A DNA stretch of 64,000 bases from Streptomyces diastaticus subsp. diastaticus (GCF_011170125.1 NZ_BLLN01000002.1:1211501-1275500); one strand, 5' to 3'; shown: positions 16,501 through 25,272, numbered from the stretch's first letter. The notes: generated from the letters alone by a model not told the origin. Made by a program: numbers and translations.

Positions 16501-17919
16501 TCAGACACGCCCCAGGACCTGGGCGGGCCGCGGTGCCGGAGGGTCCGCGCGGTACGGGGCGAAGAGTGCCGCCTCGTCGGGGACCCGGGCGGGGATCGGC
16601 CGGGAGACCGTCGTGTGGTTGAGGAAGTGGCGCCAGGTGACGTTGCCCGCGACGCTGGAGCCGCCCCAGCTGCCGCTGGAGAGCGTGGTGGTGAAGGGGA
16701 CGCCGGCGCTGAGGCTGCCGGTGTTGGTCATCGTCGACTGGTTGACGACGACCCGGCAGTGGGTGACCGCCTCGGCCAGCCGCAGCACCCGGTCCTCGCG
16801 CGCGGTGTGCACCGCGCAGCTGTGGCCGAGGCCGCACCGCTCCGCGATGGCCTGCACCAGACGGACCGCCTCACCGAAGTCCCGGTAGGCGCAGAGGGTC
16901 AGCAACGGCGAGATCTTCTCCCGCAGCACCGGCTGGTCCTGGGACGGGTCGGCGCAGCGTACGGCGAGGACGGAGACGCGCCGACCGTGCAGGTCGATCC
17001 CGGCGGCCTCGGCCAGCTCGGCGGCCGGACGGCCGACCAGGGACCGGTCGAGGGTGGTGCCGTCCGGCCACAGGACCCGGGTCAGCCGCTCCGCCTCCGC
17101 CTCGTCGCAGAGGTGCGAGCCGGCCTCCACCAGGCCGCGCTCGAAGGCCGCCGCCACCGAGTGGTGGACCAGGACGTTGCTCTCCGAGGAGCACGAGGTG
17201 CCGTGGTTGAACCCGGCCCCGTGGTGCACCGCCGCCACCGCCGCCGCGAGGTCCGCCGTCTCGTCCACGACGACCGTCGGGTTGCCCACCCCGGCTCCGA
17301 TCGCGGGCGTACCACTGCGGTAGGCGCGGCGTACGGTGCCCGAGCCGCCGATGGCGACCACCGAGTCCGCCTCGGCCATCAGCAGCGACCCCGCCTCCCG
17401 GCCCGCCTCGGGCAGGCAGATCAGCAGGTCCGGGGGAGCGCCCACCGAGGCGAGGGCGGCCCGCATCACGTCGACCGTGGCCCGCGCGCTGCGGTGGGCC
17501 CGGGGGTTGGGGCTGAAGACGGCGGCGTTGCGGGTCTTCAGCATCGGCAGGGCGTTGCAGATGATGCCGGGGGCCGGAGCCGTCGCGGGGCTCGCCACCG
17601 CGATCACGCCGAGCGGCTTGGCGATCCTGAGCAGGCCCAGTGCCGGGTCCGACTCGACCACGCCGACGGTGCGGGCGCCGTGCAGGTCGTGCAGGATGCC
17701 CAGCACCCGCCTGCGCTGGAGGGCGTACAGGTCCTCGGCGTCCCCGAGGCGGGTCTCCCGGTGACTCAGCCGGGCCAGGCGGCCGGCCGTCTCCTCCTGG
17801 TAGCAGTGCCAGCCGACGGCCGCGACGGCCCGGTCGGTCTCCGCCTGCGACCACGAGGCGATCTCGGCCTGGGCGGCTCTGGCCCGGTGGACCACGTCCT
17901 CCACGGATTCCCTGATCAC
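16501..17919 (-). CDS. Acylating aldehyde dehydrogenase (EutE/SauS-like)
   Basis: 472-aa member of the aldehyde dehydrogenase superfamily, acylating branch, which oxidises an aldehyde to acyl-CoA with NAD(P). The catalytic Cys is about residue 243 in GTSCSSESNVLVH, preceded by GVGNPTVVVDE and the dinucleotide-fold segment PLGVIAVASPATAP. The C-terminal SWGGSSVAGNVTWRHFLNHT is characteristic of sulfoacetaldehyde dehydrogenase/EutE-type enzymes. No active-site Glu of the non-acylating type was seen. Start GTG 17919 has GGGGGAGAG just upstream. It is transcribed with the alpha/beta hydrolase. The substrate is unknown; supplying an acyl-CoA to the NRPS locus is speculation. Confidence 0.8.
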   Translation of the reverse strand: MIRESVEDVVHRARAAQAEIASWSQAETDRAVAAVGWHCYQEETAGRLARLSHRETRLGDAEDLYALQRRRVLGILHDLHGARTVGVVESDPALGLLRIAKPLGVIAVASPATAPAPGIICNALPMLKTRNAAVFSPNPRAHRSARATVDVMRAALASVGAPPDLLICLPEAGREAGSLLMAEADSVVAIGGSGTVRRAYRSGTPAIGAGVGNPTVVVDETADLAAAVAAVHHGAGFNHGTSCSSESNVLVHHSVAAAFERGLVEAGSHLCDEAEAERLTRVLWPDGTTLDRSLVGRPAAELAEAAGIDLHGRRVSVLAVRCADPSQDQPVLREKISPLLTLCAYRDFGEAVRLVQAIAERCGLGHSCAVHTAREDRVLRLAEAVTHCRVVVNQSTMTNTGSLSAGVPFTTTLSSGSWGGSSVAGNVTWRHFLNHTTVSRPIPARVPDEAALFAPYRADPPAPRPAQVLGRV

Positions 17920-18838
17920 GACTCTCCCCCAAGGGCGCTCGCTGGGAAGCGGTCTCCCTGGAGTGCACGGGGGACGCGCCTTCGTCTCGGGGCGCCGGGG
18001 GGCTCCCGGGGCTCCCGCAGAGAACTTCACGTTCCTGCCGGCGCAGCGTAGGTCCGCCGATTCACCCCCCGCCACAGTTTCGGTCCTCGGCAAACCCCGT
18101 CGGGAGCGGGGACGCGGCGGCCCGGCCGGTCCGCTGCCGACGGGGCCGGGACGGGGCCGCCGCCGGCCCCGACGGCGTGCGAGGCCACGCGTGCCGACCG
18201 CGTGGGCGGGGCGACGGAACGGTGAGAACCAGCCACGGGCAGCCTTCCGCAGCGACCGGAACGGCCCCGCCGGGCGCCGGGGCCCGACCGGTCCGGGACC
18301 GCCGCGATGGCCGGGACACGCCCCCCGGCAGCCCCCTCCGGGCGGGCCCGTGCCCGCCGAGTCCCTCTCCGGGCGAAGTGGGCGGAGGCTCCACCGAGAC
18401 CCCGGTCCACGCGCCCAACCTCGTCACACGTAGTGATGGCGCCACCACGCCACCGGGTGCCGGTGCCCCCGTCCCCGGCCGCGCCCGGCTGAAACGGAAA
18501 GCCGGGAACGAGGCTGGGATCTTTCCCGGTCCCTCACGAGGTCCGCACCTGAAGAATTCATGATCGGCGTGGTGAATCGGCCATGGCGCCTCAAGGAACG
18601 CGGCACTGTCCGCGCGCCACCCGCCGTGGCACCGTCTGGCATGAGTCTGGACAGGAGCGGCCGCACGCGGGCGCCCCTGGCACCAACACCGCGAGGTATC
18701 CGCGCGCACGGCACCTGCCCTCCCCCGGAGACCGTCCGGCCGGGCGGGCAGCGGTACGGCGCTCCACCGTGAACCGGTGGAGGCGGACCGGCCGCGCGCC
18801 TGGCGCTCGGGTCCACCACTCATCAACGGGGGAAACAC
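17920..18838. other. 919-nt divergent intergenic region, no gene recognised
   Basis: It lies between the leftward aldehyde dehydrogenase gene and the rightward ArsR-like gene. Open frames here are GC-driven and lack homology or ribosome binding sites. A lower-GC patch with GAATTCATGATC at about 18556-18567 could hold promoter elements. Nothing else was identified. Confidence 0.6.
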
Positions 18839-19786
18839 ATGCAGAGGATTCACTTCTCAGCGGCTGACCTGGCCCGCACGCGTCTACAGAGCACGCTCGG
18901 GCCGGTCGCCGAGGGGATCTTCGCGCTCGGCGCGCTGGCCCACTCACGTAACGCGGAGTACGCCCGATGGCGTGGTGAGACCCTGGCGAGGCTCCGCGAC
19001 ACCTACTCCCTCAACCGTCCTCTGCTGCCCCTGCTCCGCTCGCTGCGCGCCCCCGACGACCTGCTCTTCCTCCTGGACTCCTCGCCGCAGGCCGACACCT
19101 CGGCGCTCTCCGCGCTCCACCTGAGCCGGACTGAGGTGACCCGGCTGGCCGTGGACATGTGGCGGGCGGGCGGCGCCCCCTACTGGGACCGCGTCCTGGA
19201 GCACCTCGACCACGAGTGCGCCGAGCACGGCCGGATCGTGATGACCGGCGGTGTGGAGCGCTTCCTCGCCACCCTCCACCCGAGGATCGTGTGGAACCCG
19301 CCGGTGCTGGAGATCCACGACGGCCCGGAGCGCGACATCCACCTCAAGGGGCGCGGCCTGCTGCTGAGCCCCTCCGCCTTCCTGCCGGGTCTGGTGGGCC
19401 GCGCGCTGCACGCCGAACGCGACAGCGGTCAGCCCGCGCTGGTCTTCGCCGTCCCCTCCGACGTCTCCCGGCTGTTCGCCCCGACCGACGAGGTGGACGC
19501 GATCAGCGGGGAGGCCCTGCGGGCACTGGTCGGCCAGACCCGCGCCGCCGCCCTGCGCGCGCTGACCAGCACCTGCACCACCAGCCAGCTCGCCGCGCGG
19601 CTCGGTGTCTCGCCGGGCAGCGCCAGCCAGCACGCCTCGGTACTGCGGGAGTCGGGGCTCATCACCACTCGCCGGGTCCGCAACTGCGCGCTCCACTCGG
19701 TGACCCCGCTGGGCATGGCGCTCCTCGGCGGCCGGCTGCGCACACCCGCGCCGGCCCCGCTGCACGTCACGAGCCCGGCCGCCTGA
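18839..19786 (+). CDS. ArsR-like winged-helix regulator with N-terminal sensor region
   Basis: 315-aa regulator. The last ~80 residues form an ArsR/GntR-like helix-turn-helix: RAAALRALTSTCTTSQLAAR, then LGVSPGSASQHASVLRESGL and ITTRRVRNCALHSVTPLG. The preceding ~220 residues are a family-specific region of unknown fold, as in long ArsR-type regulators found near biosynthetic clusters. Start ATG 18839 has GGGGGAAA 4 nt upstream. It is read towards the RiPP precursor and cyclodehydratase genes, 242 nt away, and a 19-bp palindrome lies between. It probably regulates that locus (inference). No metal-binding cysteines of classical ArsR are visible. Confidence 0.75.
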   Translation: MQRIHFSAADLARTRLQSTLGPVAEGIFALGALAHSRNAEYARWRGETLARLRDTYSLNRPLLPLLRSLRAPDDLLFLLDSSPQADTSALSALHLSRTEVTRLAVDMWRAGGAPYWDRVLEHLDHECAEHGRIVMTGGVERFLATLHPRIVWNPPVLEIHDGPERDIHLKGRGLLLSPSAFLPGLVGRALHAERDSGQPALVFAVPSDVSRLFAPTDEVDAISGEALRALVGQTRAAALRALTSTCTTSQLAARLGVSPGSASQHASVLRESGLITTRRVRNCALHSVTPLGMALLGGRLRTPAPAPLHVTSPAA

Positions 19787-19872
19787 ACCACTCCGGCCGC
19801 CGTACGGGTACCCTCCAGGCCCGGTGCGCCACCGGCCAGTTGTTTCGGGCCCTGCCGAAAGCGGGTGACCGC

Positions 19873-19891
19873 GCCATGAGATTTTCATGGC
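19873..19891. promoter_or_regulatory. Palindrome GCCATGA-N5-TCATGGC upstream of the RiPP precursor
   Basis: Perfect 7+7 inverted repeat with the AT-rich spacer GATTT, 138 nt before the precursor ATG and 87 nt after the regulator gene. It is a candidate operator for the ArsR-like protein. Confidence 0.45.
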
Positions 19892-20028
19892 CCCTTGGTG
19901 ACCCGCGGGGCTGTCCGGCGTTCACCGGAGTCGCACAGAATCGCTGCAACGGAACCCCGATCCGGGGGTATCGGGGGAGGCGCCGCACACAACCGGCGCA
20001 CCCCACGGATGAAAGGGACACCACCACC

Positions 20029-20205
20029 ATGAGCTCTGCCACGCTCTCCGCCCCGCGCTCCGACGGCGCGGCCACCTCCTCGCGCACCCTGATCATCGAG
20101 GACCTGGAGACCCTGCCCGAGCACGGCACCGCCCTCTTCACCATCTGCATCGCCGCCTCCCCGGCCGCGCCGGGCCCGGCCACCCGCGAGCAGCACCAGG
20201 CATGA
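20029..20205 (+). CDS. Putative RiPP precursor peptide (azole/azoline type)
   Basis: 58-aa peptide starting at ATG 20029 with GAAAGGG 11 nt upstream. Its stop overlaps the start of the cyclodehydratase gene (ATGA), so the two are translationally coupled. A Ser/Thr/Ala-rich N-terminus leads into an acidic hydrophobic motif LIIEDLETLPEHG, a plausible recognition leader. The C-terminal half, ALFTICIAASPAAPGP then ATREQHQA, is the presumed core and contains only Thr35, Thr38, Cys40, Ser44 and a late Thr as cyclisable residues. No typical poly-Cys/Ser/Thr core is present, which is unusual for this class. No cleavage site can be read. Function is inferred from context only. Confidence 0.65.
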   Translation: MSSATLSAPRSDGAATSSRTLIIEDLETLPEHGTALFTICIAASPAAPGPATREQHQA

Positions 20206-22493
20206 CCGTCCTCGGGGGACGCGGCCGTGAGCCCGCCGGTGGCCGCGTCGGGCCGATCGGCCTGAAGAGTCATCTGCGGGCGACCGTGGTACCGGGCGAA
20301 GCGGCGTACCTGGTCTCCCAGCGCGGGGTCACCGCGCTGCGCGGGACCCCGGCCGAGGTGCTGGTCCCCCTGCTCGACGGGACCCGCGACCAGGCCGCGG
20401 TGATCAACGACGCCGGGCCCGAGCTGACCGCCGAGGAGGCGGCCGGCTCGCTGCGCGCACTCGACGCGGCGGGCCTGCTCCGCGTGCGTACCCCCGAGAC
20501 GGCCGACCCGGCCACCGAGGCCTACTGGGACCTCGCCGGACCCGGCGCCCCCGACGCCCTGGCCGCCCTGGCCGGGACGGCGGTGGCGCTCGTCCCGCTC
20601 GCCGGCACCGACCCCGCCGGGGTCGCCGAGGCGTGCCGCGCCTCGGGCCTGACGGTGGCCGGCACGGCCGAGGAGGCCGACCTCTCCCTCGTCCTGTGCG
20701 ACGACTACCTCGACCCGGAACTCGCCGGGGTCGACGCCCGGCAGCGCACCGCGGGCACCCCCTGGCTGCCGGTCCGGCTGGGGTCGGCCGCGCTCTGGCT
20801 CGGACCCGTGCTGCGTCCGCACGACGGCCCGTGCTGGCACTGCCTCGCCACCCGGCTGCGCGGCCACCGGCACGCCGAGTGGCCGCTCCAGCGCGCGCTG
20901 GGGCAGGACGGCCCCGTGCGCCGCCCGCACGCCACACTCCCGGCCGGCCGCGCCGTCGCCACCCACCTGGCCGTCCTGGAGGCGGCCAAGTGGCTGGCCG
21001 GTGCCCGCGGCGCGAGCCACGACGGGCTGACCACCCTGGACACGGTGACGCTGGCCACCACCACCCACCCCACCGCCCGGCTGCCGCAGTGCGCGGTCTG
21101 CGGCGACCCGAGGCTGACGGCCCGCCGGATCGAGGCGCCGTTCGTGCCCGCCTCCCGCCCCAAGGCCGCCGGAGACCTCAACGGCCACCGGGCGCTGACC
21201 CCCGCCCAGATGCTGGAGCGGTACGGCCACCTGGTCGGGCCCGTCACCGGCGTCGTCAAGGAGATCCGCCGGGCGCCGGGCAGCCCCGGCTTCATCAGCG
21301 CGTATCTCTCCGGGCAGAACCTCGCCATGCGCAGCGGCACCCTCGCCGGACTGCGGGCGGGGCTGCGTTCGCTCAGCGGTGGCAAGGGGCTCAGCGACAC
21401 CGAGGCGCGGACCAGCGCGCTCTGCGAGGCCGTCGAGCGGTACAGCGGGACCCGGCAGGGCGACGAGCCGGTGGTGCGGGAGACCTACCGCGCGCTCGGC
21501 GACGAGGCCGTCCACCCGAACGCGTGCCAGCTCTTCCACGAGCGGCAGTTCGCCGACCGCGACCGCTGGAACTCAGGCGGCTCACACCTCCACCACGTGC
21601 CGCGCCGGTTCGACGAGGAGAGCCCCACCGAGTGGACCCCGGTCTGGTCGCTGACCCACCGGCGCCGCCGGCTGCTGCCGACCTCGTTGCTCTTCTTCGG
21701 CGAGCACGAGGCGCCGGACGGGCTGTGGGCCGATTCCAACGGCAACGCCGCCGGCAGCAGCCCCGAGGACGCGCTGGTCCAGGGGTTCCTGGAACTGGTC
21801 GAGCGGGACGCCGTCGCCCTGTGGTGGTACAACCGCACCCGTCATCCCGCCGTGGACCTCGACGCGTTCGGCGAGTCGTACATCGAGCGGCTGCGCGCCG
21901 GGTACCGGTCGGTGGGCCGCGAGGTGTGGGCGCTGGACCTCACCAGCGACCTCGGCATCCCGGTGGTCGCCGCGCTCTCCCGGCGCACCGACAAACCGGC
22001 CGAGGACATCGTCTTCGGCTTCGGCGCCCACTTCGACCCCCGGGTGGCGCTGCGCCGGGCCCTGACCGAGATGGGCCAACTGCTGCCGCTGGTCGGCGAG
22101 GTGACCGCCGACGGAGGCGGCTACCGGGTCACCGACCCCGAACCCCTCGACTGGTGGCGCCACGCCACCGCCGCCAACCGCCCCTACGTACGACCGGACC
22201 GGGCGGCCCCTGCCCGCACCCCGGACCACTGGTCCTACACCCCCGCCGGTGATCTTCTCCAGGACGTCAGGTCCATTACGGAACTATTGCGATCACGCGG
22301 CCTGGAGCTGCTGGTCCTGGACCAGACCAGACCGGACCTGGAACTTCCGGTTGTCAAGGTCCTGGTACCCGGACTCCGTCACTTCTGGCCCCGGTACGCC
22401 CCCGGCAGGCTGTACGACACGCCGGTGGAGCTGGGGTTGCGGACCGAGCCGTGCAGGCTGGAGGAGCTGAACCCGACGCCCCTCTTCGTCTGA
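20202..22493 (+). CDS. Fused Ocin-ThiF-like / YcaO cyclodehydratase
   Basis: 763-aa fusion. Residues ~1-340 form an E1-like (Ocin-ThiF) leader-binding part with two CxxC zinc motifs, CWHC near 210 and CAVC near 296. Residues ~360-763 form the YcaO ATPase with ALCEAVERYSG near 406, QGFLELVERDAVALWWYNR near 526 and ALTEMGQLLPL. The C-terminus ends NPTPLFV, a variant of the proline-rich tail important in azoline cyclodehydratases. Such enzymes use ATP to turn Cys/Ser/Thr of a precursor into azolines. It is coupled to the precursor gene by ATGA, with kinase and response-regulator genes downstream. No complete dehydrogenase is present. Confidence 0.9.
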   Translation: MTVLGGRGREPAGGRVGPIGLKSHLRATVVPGEAAYLVSQRGVTALRGTPAEVLVPLLDGTRDQAAVINDAGPELTAEEAAGSLRALDAAGLLRVRTPETADPATEAYWDLAGPGAPDALAALAGTAVALVPLAGTDPAGVAEACRASGLTVAGTAEEADLSLVLCDDYLDPELAGVDARQRTAGTPWLPVRLGSAALWLGPVLRPHDGPCWHCLATRLRGHRHAEWPLQRALGQDGPVRRPHATLPAGRAVATHLAVLEAAKWLAGARGASHDGLTTLDTVTLATTTHPTARLPQCAVCGDPRLTARRIEAPFVPASRPKAAGDLNGHRALTPAQMLERYGHLVGPVTGVVKEIRRAPGSPGFISAYLSGQNLAMRSGTLAGLRAGLRSLSGGKGLSDTEARTSALCEAVERYSGTRQGDEPVVRETYRALGDEAVHPNACQLFHERQFADRDRWNSGGSHLHHVPRRFDEESPTEWTPVWSLTHRRRRLLPTSLLFFGEHEAPDGLWADSNGNAAGSSPEDALVQGFLELVERDAVALWWYNRTRHPAVDLDAFGESYIERLRAGYRSVGREVWALDLTSDLGIPVVAALSRRTDKPAEDIVFGFGAHFDPRVALRRALTEMGQLLPLVGEVTADGGGYRVTDPEPLDWWRHATAANRPYVRPDRAAPARTPDHWSYTPAGDLLQDVRSITELLRSRGLELLVLDQTRPDLELPVVKVLVPGLRHFWPRYAPGRLYDTPVELGLRTEPCRLEELNPTPLFV

Positions 22494-22640
22494 TTCCGGT
22501 TGGCCCGGAACGCGTGCCGCCTCACCGGCGCCCGGACACCGCGCGCCGACGCCTCGCCATGATCCCGGCACAGTCTCCCCGCAGATCACTTACGCTCCTT
22601 GCGTAGCACGGAGGTTCGACGGGGGAAAGGCTGCGTACGG

Positions 22641-23906
22641 ATGAGACGGGGCGATGACGAACCACTGGAGGATTCCGGGTCGACCGGGAAGGCGAGACCG
22701 GACACCGAGGAGGAAGCCGCCACACCGGGAGCACGGGCCGACCACCTGTACCTCCCGGCGCCGAGACTGGCCCGGATCATCCTGGTCGTGGTGCTGCTCG
22801 GCTACCTCAGCGTCACCGCGATCAACCTCGCCGCGGCTCCGCACACCCGGTTCTCGCTGGTGCTCTCCTTCGTCTGCCAGGCCGGGGTCTTCCTGCTCCA
22901 GATCCGCCATTCGGGCGCGGGTGCCCGGCACGCGCCGCTGTGGGGGCGGTGCGTCACCCTCGGCTGCCAGGCGGCGCTGACCTACGTACCGCTGATCTTC
23001 TTCCGGTCCCAGTGGGGCTCGATGGCCGGCTTCCTCGCCGGGTCGCTGCTGCTCCTGCTGCCGCCGCGGCGTGCCTGGCCCGCCTACGGCCTCGTCGGCT
23101 CGACCATGGCGATCCCGCCGCTGCTGGAGGGCCTGCCGCTGCGCGACGCGTTCTACCTGGCGCAGTCCAGCCTGCTGACCGGGCTGGTGGTCTACGGGCT
23201 CTCGCGCCTGGCGGAACTGGTCAAGGCGCTGCACGACACCCGGATCGAGCTGACCCGGATGGCGGTCACGCAGGAACGGCTGCGCTTCGCCCGAGACCTG
23301 CACGACCTGCTCGGCTACAGCCTCTCCGTGATCACTCTGAAGAGCGAGCTGATCCACCGCCTGGTGCCCAGCCACCCCGAGCGGGCCATGGAGGAGGTCG
23401 GCGAGGTCCTCGCCGTCTCCCGGAAATCCCTCGCCGACGTGCGTTCGGTCGCCGCCGGCCTGCGCGGGATGTCGCTGGAGCAGGAGCTGGCCTCGGCCGA
23501 GTCGCTGCTGCGGTCCGCGGATGTCACGGTCCACAGCGACATCCGGCTCGGCGAGATCGATCCGCAGGTTGACACGGTGCTGGCGGCGGTCGCCCGAGAG
23601 GCGATCACCAACCTGCTGCGCCACTCGCGGGCCTCGGTCTGCGCCATCACGTCCGTCCAGGACGACGGCGTGGTCCGGCTCCGTATCTCCAACGACGGGG
23701 TCGACCCCTCCTACCGCGACGTCTCGCCGCACAGCGGCAGCGGTCTGGGCAACCTGGAGACGCGGCTGGGGGCGGTCTCCGGCCGGCTCTCCGTCTCCCG
23801 GGCGGGGGACGAGACCTTCACCCTCATCGCGGAGGTACCCGCGCACCCGGCCCCCGGGGCCCCCGCCCGGAGGGCCGAGGCGTACGCCCAGGGCCCCACC
23901 GCCTGA
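22641..23906 (+). CDS. Sensor histidine kinase, NarL/DesK type
   Basis: 421-aa kinase. A 45-residue charged N-terminus is followed by about five membrane helices (residues ~48-190) with very short external loops, suggesting sensing within the membrane as in DesK. The HisKA_3 dimerisation segment has the phospho-accepting His in FARDLHDLLGYSLSVITLK. The ATP lid region has AREAITNLLRHS and GSGLGNLETRLGAVSG. ATG 22641 was chosen (GGAAAGG 10 nt upstream); TTG at 22599 is an in-frame alternative. It pairs with the regulator 41 nt downstream and sits right behind the YcaO gene, so it may control or respond to the RiPP product (inference). Confidence 0.88.
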   Translation: MRRGDDEPLEDSGSTGKARPDTEEEAATPGARADHLYLPAPRLARIILVVVLLGYLSVTAINLAAAPHTRFSLVLSFVCQAGVFLLQIRHSGAGARHAPLWGRCVTLGCQAALTYVPLIFFRSQWGSMAGFLAGSLLLLLPPRRAWPAYGLVGSTMAIPPLLEGLPLRDAFYLAQSSLLTGLVVYGLSRLAELVKALHDTRIELTRMAVTQERLRFARDLHDLLGYSLSVITLKSELIHRLVPSHPERAMEEVGEVLAVSRKSLADVRSVAAGLRGMSLEQELASAESLLRSADVTVHSDIRLGEIDPQVDTVLAAVAREAITNLLRHSRASVCAITSVQDDGVVRLRISNDGVDPSYRDVSPHSGSGLGNLETRLGAVSGRLSVSRAGDETFTLIAEVPAHPAPGAPARRAEAYAQGPTA

Positions 23907-23947
23907 CCGCACCAGCAACCCCCGAACGAACCTGAGGAGCGGCCTCC

Positions 23948-24559
23948 ATGGCGATACGCATCCTGCTGGCCGAGGACATGCACATGGTCCGCGGCGCCCT
24001 GGTCGCCCTGCTGAACCTGGAGAACGACCTGGAGGTCGTCTGCGAGGTCGGCCGCGGCGACGACATCGTGCCGAGTGCGCTGGAACACCGGCCGGACATC
24101 GCGATCATCGACATCGACCTGCCCGGGATCGACGGGCTCACCGCGGCGGCGCGGCTGCGCGAGTCGCTGCCCGAGTGCCGGACGTTGATCCTGACCAATC
24201 TCGGGCGTCCCGGCACCCTGCGCCGTGCCCTCTCGGCGCACGTCTCCGGCTACCTGCTCAAGGACGCCCCGCCGCACGAACTGGCCACCGCCGTACGGCG
24301 GGTGGTGGCCGGCCACCGGGTCATCGACCCCCAGCTCGCCCTCTCGGCGTGGGACGGCGCCGACAGCCCGCTCACCGAGCGGGAGACGGAAGTGCTGCGG
24401 CTGGTCGCGCAGGGCTGGGAGCCGGGCGAGATCGCCAAGGAGCTGCACCTTTCGGCCGGGACGGTCCGCAACTACCTGACCACGGTGGTCTCCAAGCTCA
24501 ACGCCCGCAACCGGGTGGACGCGATCAGGATCGCGCAGGCCTCCGACTGGTTGCTGTGA
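23948..24559 (+). CDS. Response regulator, NarL/FixJ (LuxR) family
   Basis: 203-aa regulator. In the receiver domain (1-120) the acidic pair is AEDMHMV, the phospho-acceptor Asp is in IAIIDIDLPGIDGL and the Lys is in LLKDAPPHE. The LuxR-type HTH (140-203) reads LTERETEVLRLVAQGWEPGE, IAKELHLSAGTVRNYLTTVV, SKLNARNRVDAI. It has GAGGAG 6 nt before ATG. It is the cognate partner of the preceding kinase and is DesR-like in size and HTH. A terminator hairpin begins directly after the stop. Confidence 0.92.
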   Translation: MAIRILLAEDMHMVRGALVALLNLENDLEVVCEVGRGDDIVPSALEHRPDIAIIDIDLPGIDGLTAAARLRESLPECRTLILTNLGRPGTLRRALSAHVSGYLLKDAPPHELATAVRRVVAGHRVIDPQLALSAWDGADSPLTERETEVLRLVAQGWEPGEIAKELHLSAGTVRNYLTTVVSKLNARNRVDAIRIAQASDWLL

Positions 24560-24577
24560 GGCCGCCCGGCGGCGGCC
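24560..24577. terminator. Short hairpin between the response regulator and the SagB-like gene
   Basis: GGCCGCC-cggc-GGCGGCC, a 7-bp perfect stem starting at the first base after the stop codon, between convergent genes. Confidence 0.5.
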
Positions 24578-24591
24578 GGGGGGCTTTGGGG

Positions 24592-25272
24592 TCAGGAGAC
24601 CGCCGGCGGCTCCCCCGCCGGGGCGGGGCGCGGCCCGTGGACCGGCGCGGCCATCCCGGCGGCGGTCAGATAGCCGATCACCCCCGTGGGCACCACGCCG
24701 GGTACCGGCAGCACGTCGGCGGCGGCCTCCGGGGTCACGGGCCAGCCCAGCAGCGAGGCGACCAACGCCGCCTCCGGCCGGTGCAGCAGGACACGGTGCG
24801 AGGCGGCCGCCGAACTCAGCGCGAAGCCGCCGCTCTCCGGGGTCAGTGAGACCTCGTCCATCAGCCGCATCGCCTGCCGGGGCGGCGGCCGGACCGGGAC
24901 GAACGGGGCGGGCCGGACCACGGGAACGGCCGAAAGCAGCGGTCCGCCCAGATCGTCGATGGCCAGGGTGCGCACCACGAGGTGGGAGATGCCGCCCAGA
25001 GCCCGGGCCAGCGCGGGGTCGTCGCTGCCGACCGGGAGCGCTCCCCGCGGCGCGGACGCTTCGCGGCGCCCCGGGGCGAGGTTGGCGAGCAGCACGGGCC
25101 CGAGCTGCATCCGCCGCAGCGCCTCCCGTACCAGCGGGGACGCCTCGGCCACCCGGTCGGTGCCGTTCGGCCCGGTCAGGACGATTCCGTCACCGGAGGC
25201 GTCGTCCTCGATGCCGATGTCCTCACCGAGGGACCAGAGGTGCATCGCGCTGTGCCCGTCCGCCTTTCTCAC
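24592..25272 (-). CDS. SagB/ThcOx N-terminal-domain-like protein lacking the flavin domain
   Basis: 226-aa protein, start GTG 25272 with GAGGGG 5 nt upstream; ATG 25245 is an alternative. It shows two related blocks as found before the nitroreductase domain of actinobacterial SagB-type dehydrogenases. Block 1 has LWSLGEDIGI, LVREALRRMQLGPVLLANLA and ISHLVVRTLAIDDLGGPLLS. Block 2 has SAAASHRVLLHRPEAALVAS, then LLGWPVTPEAAADVLPVP and VIGYLTAAGM. In complete enzymes an FMN-binding nitroreductase domain follows; here the gene stops shortly after AAGM, and the next sequence belongs to the convergent regulator gene. It is either a stand-alone accessory or binding domain or a decayed dehydrogenase. 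The family call rests on my memory of the domain pattern. Confidence 0.45.
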   Translation of the reverse strand: MRKADGHSAMHLWSLGEDIGIEDDASGDGIVLTGPNGTDRVAEASPLVREALRRMQLGPVLLANLAPGRREASAPRGALPVGSDDPALARALGGISHLVVRTLAIDDLGGPLLSAVPVVRPAPFVPVRPPPRQAMRLMDEVSLTPESGGFALSSAAASHRVLLHRPEAALVASLLGWPVTPEAAADVLPVPGVVPTGVIGYLTAAGMAAPVHGPRPAPAGEPPAVS

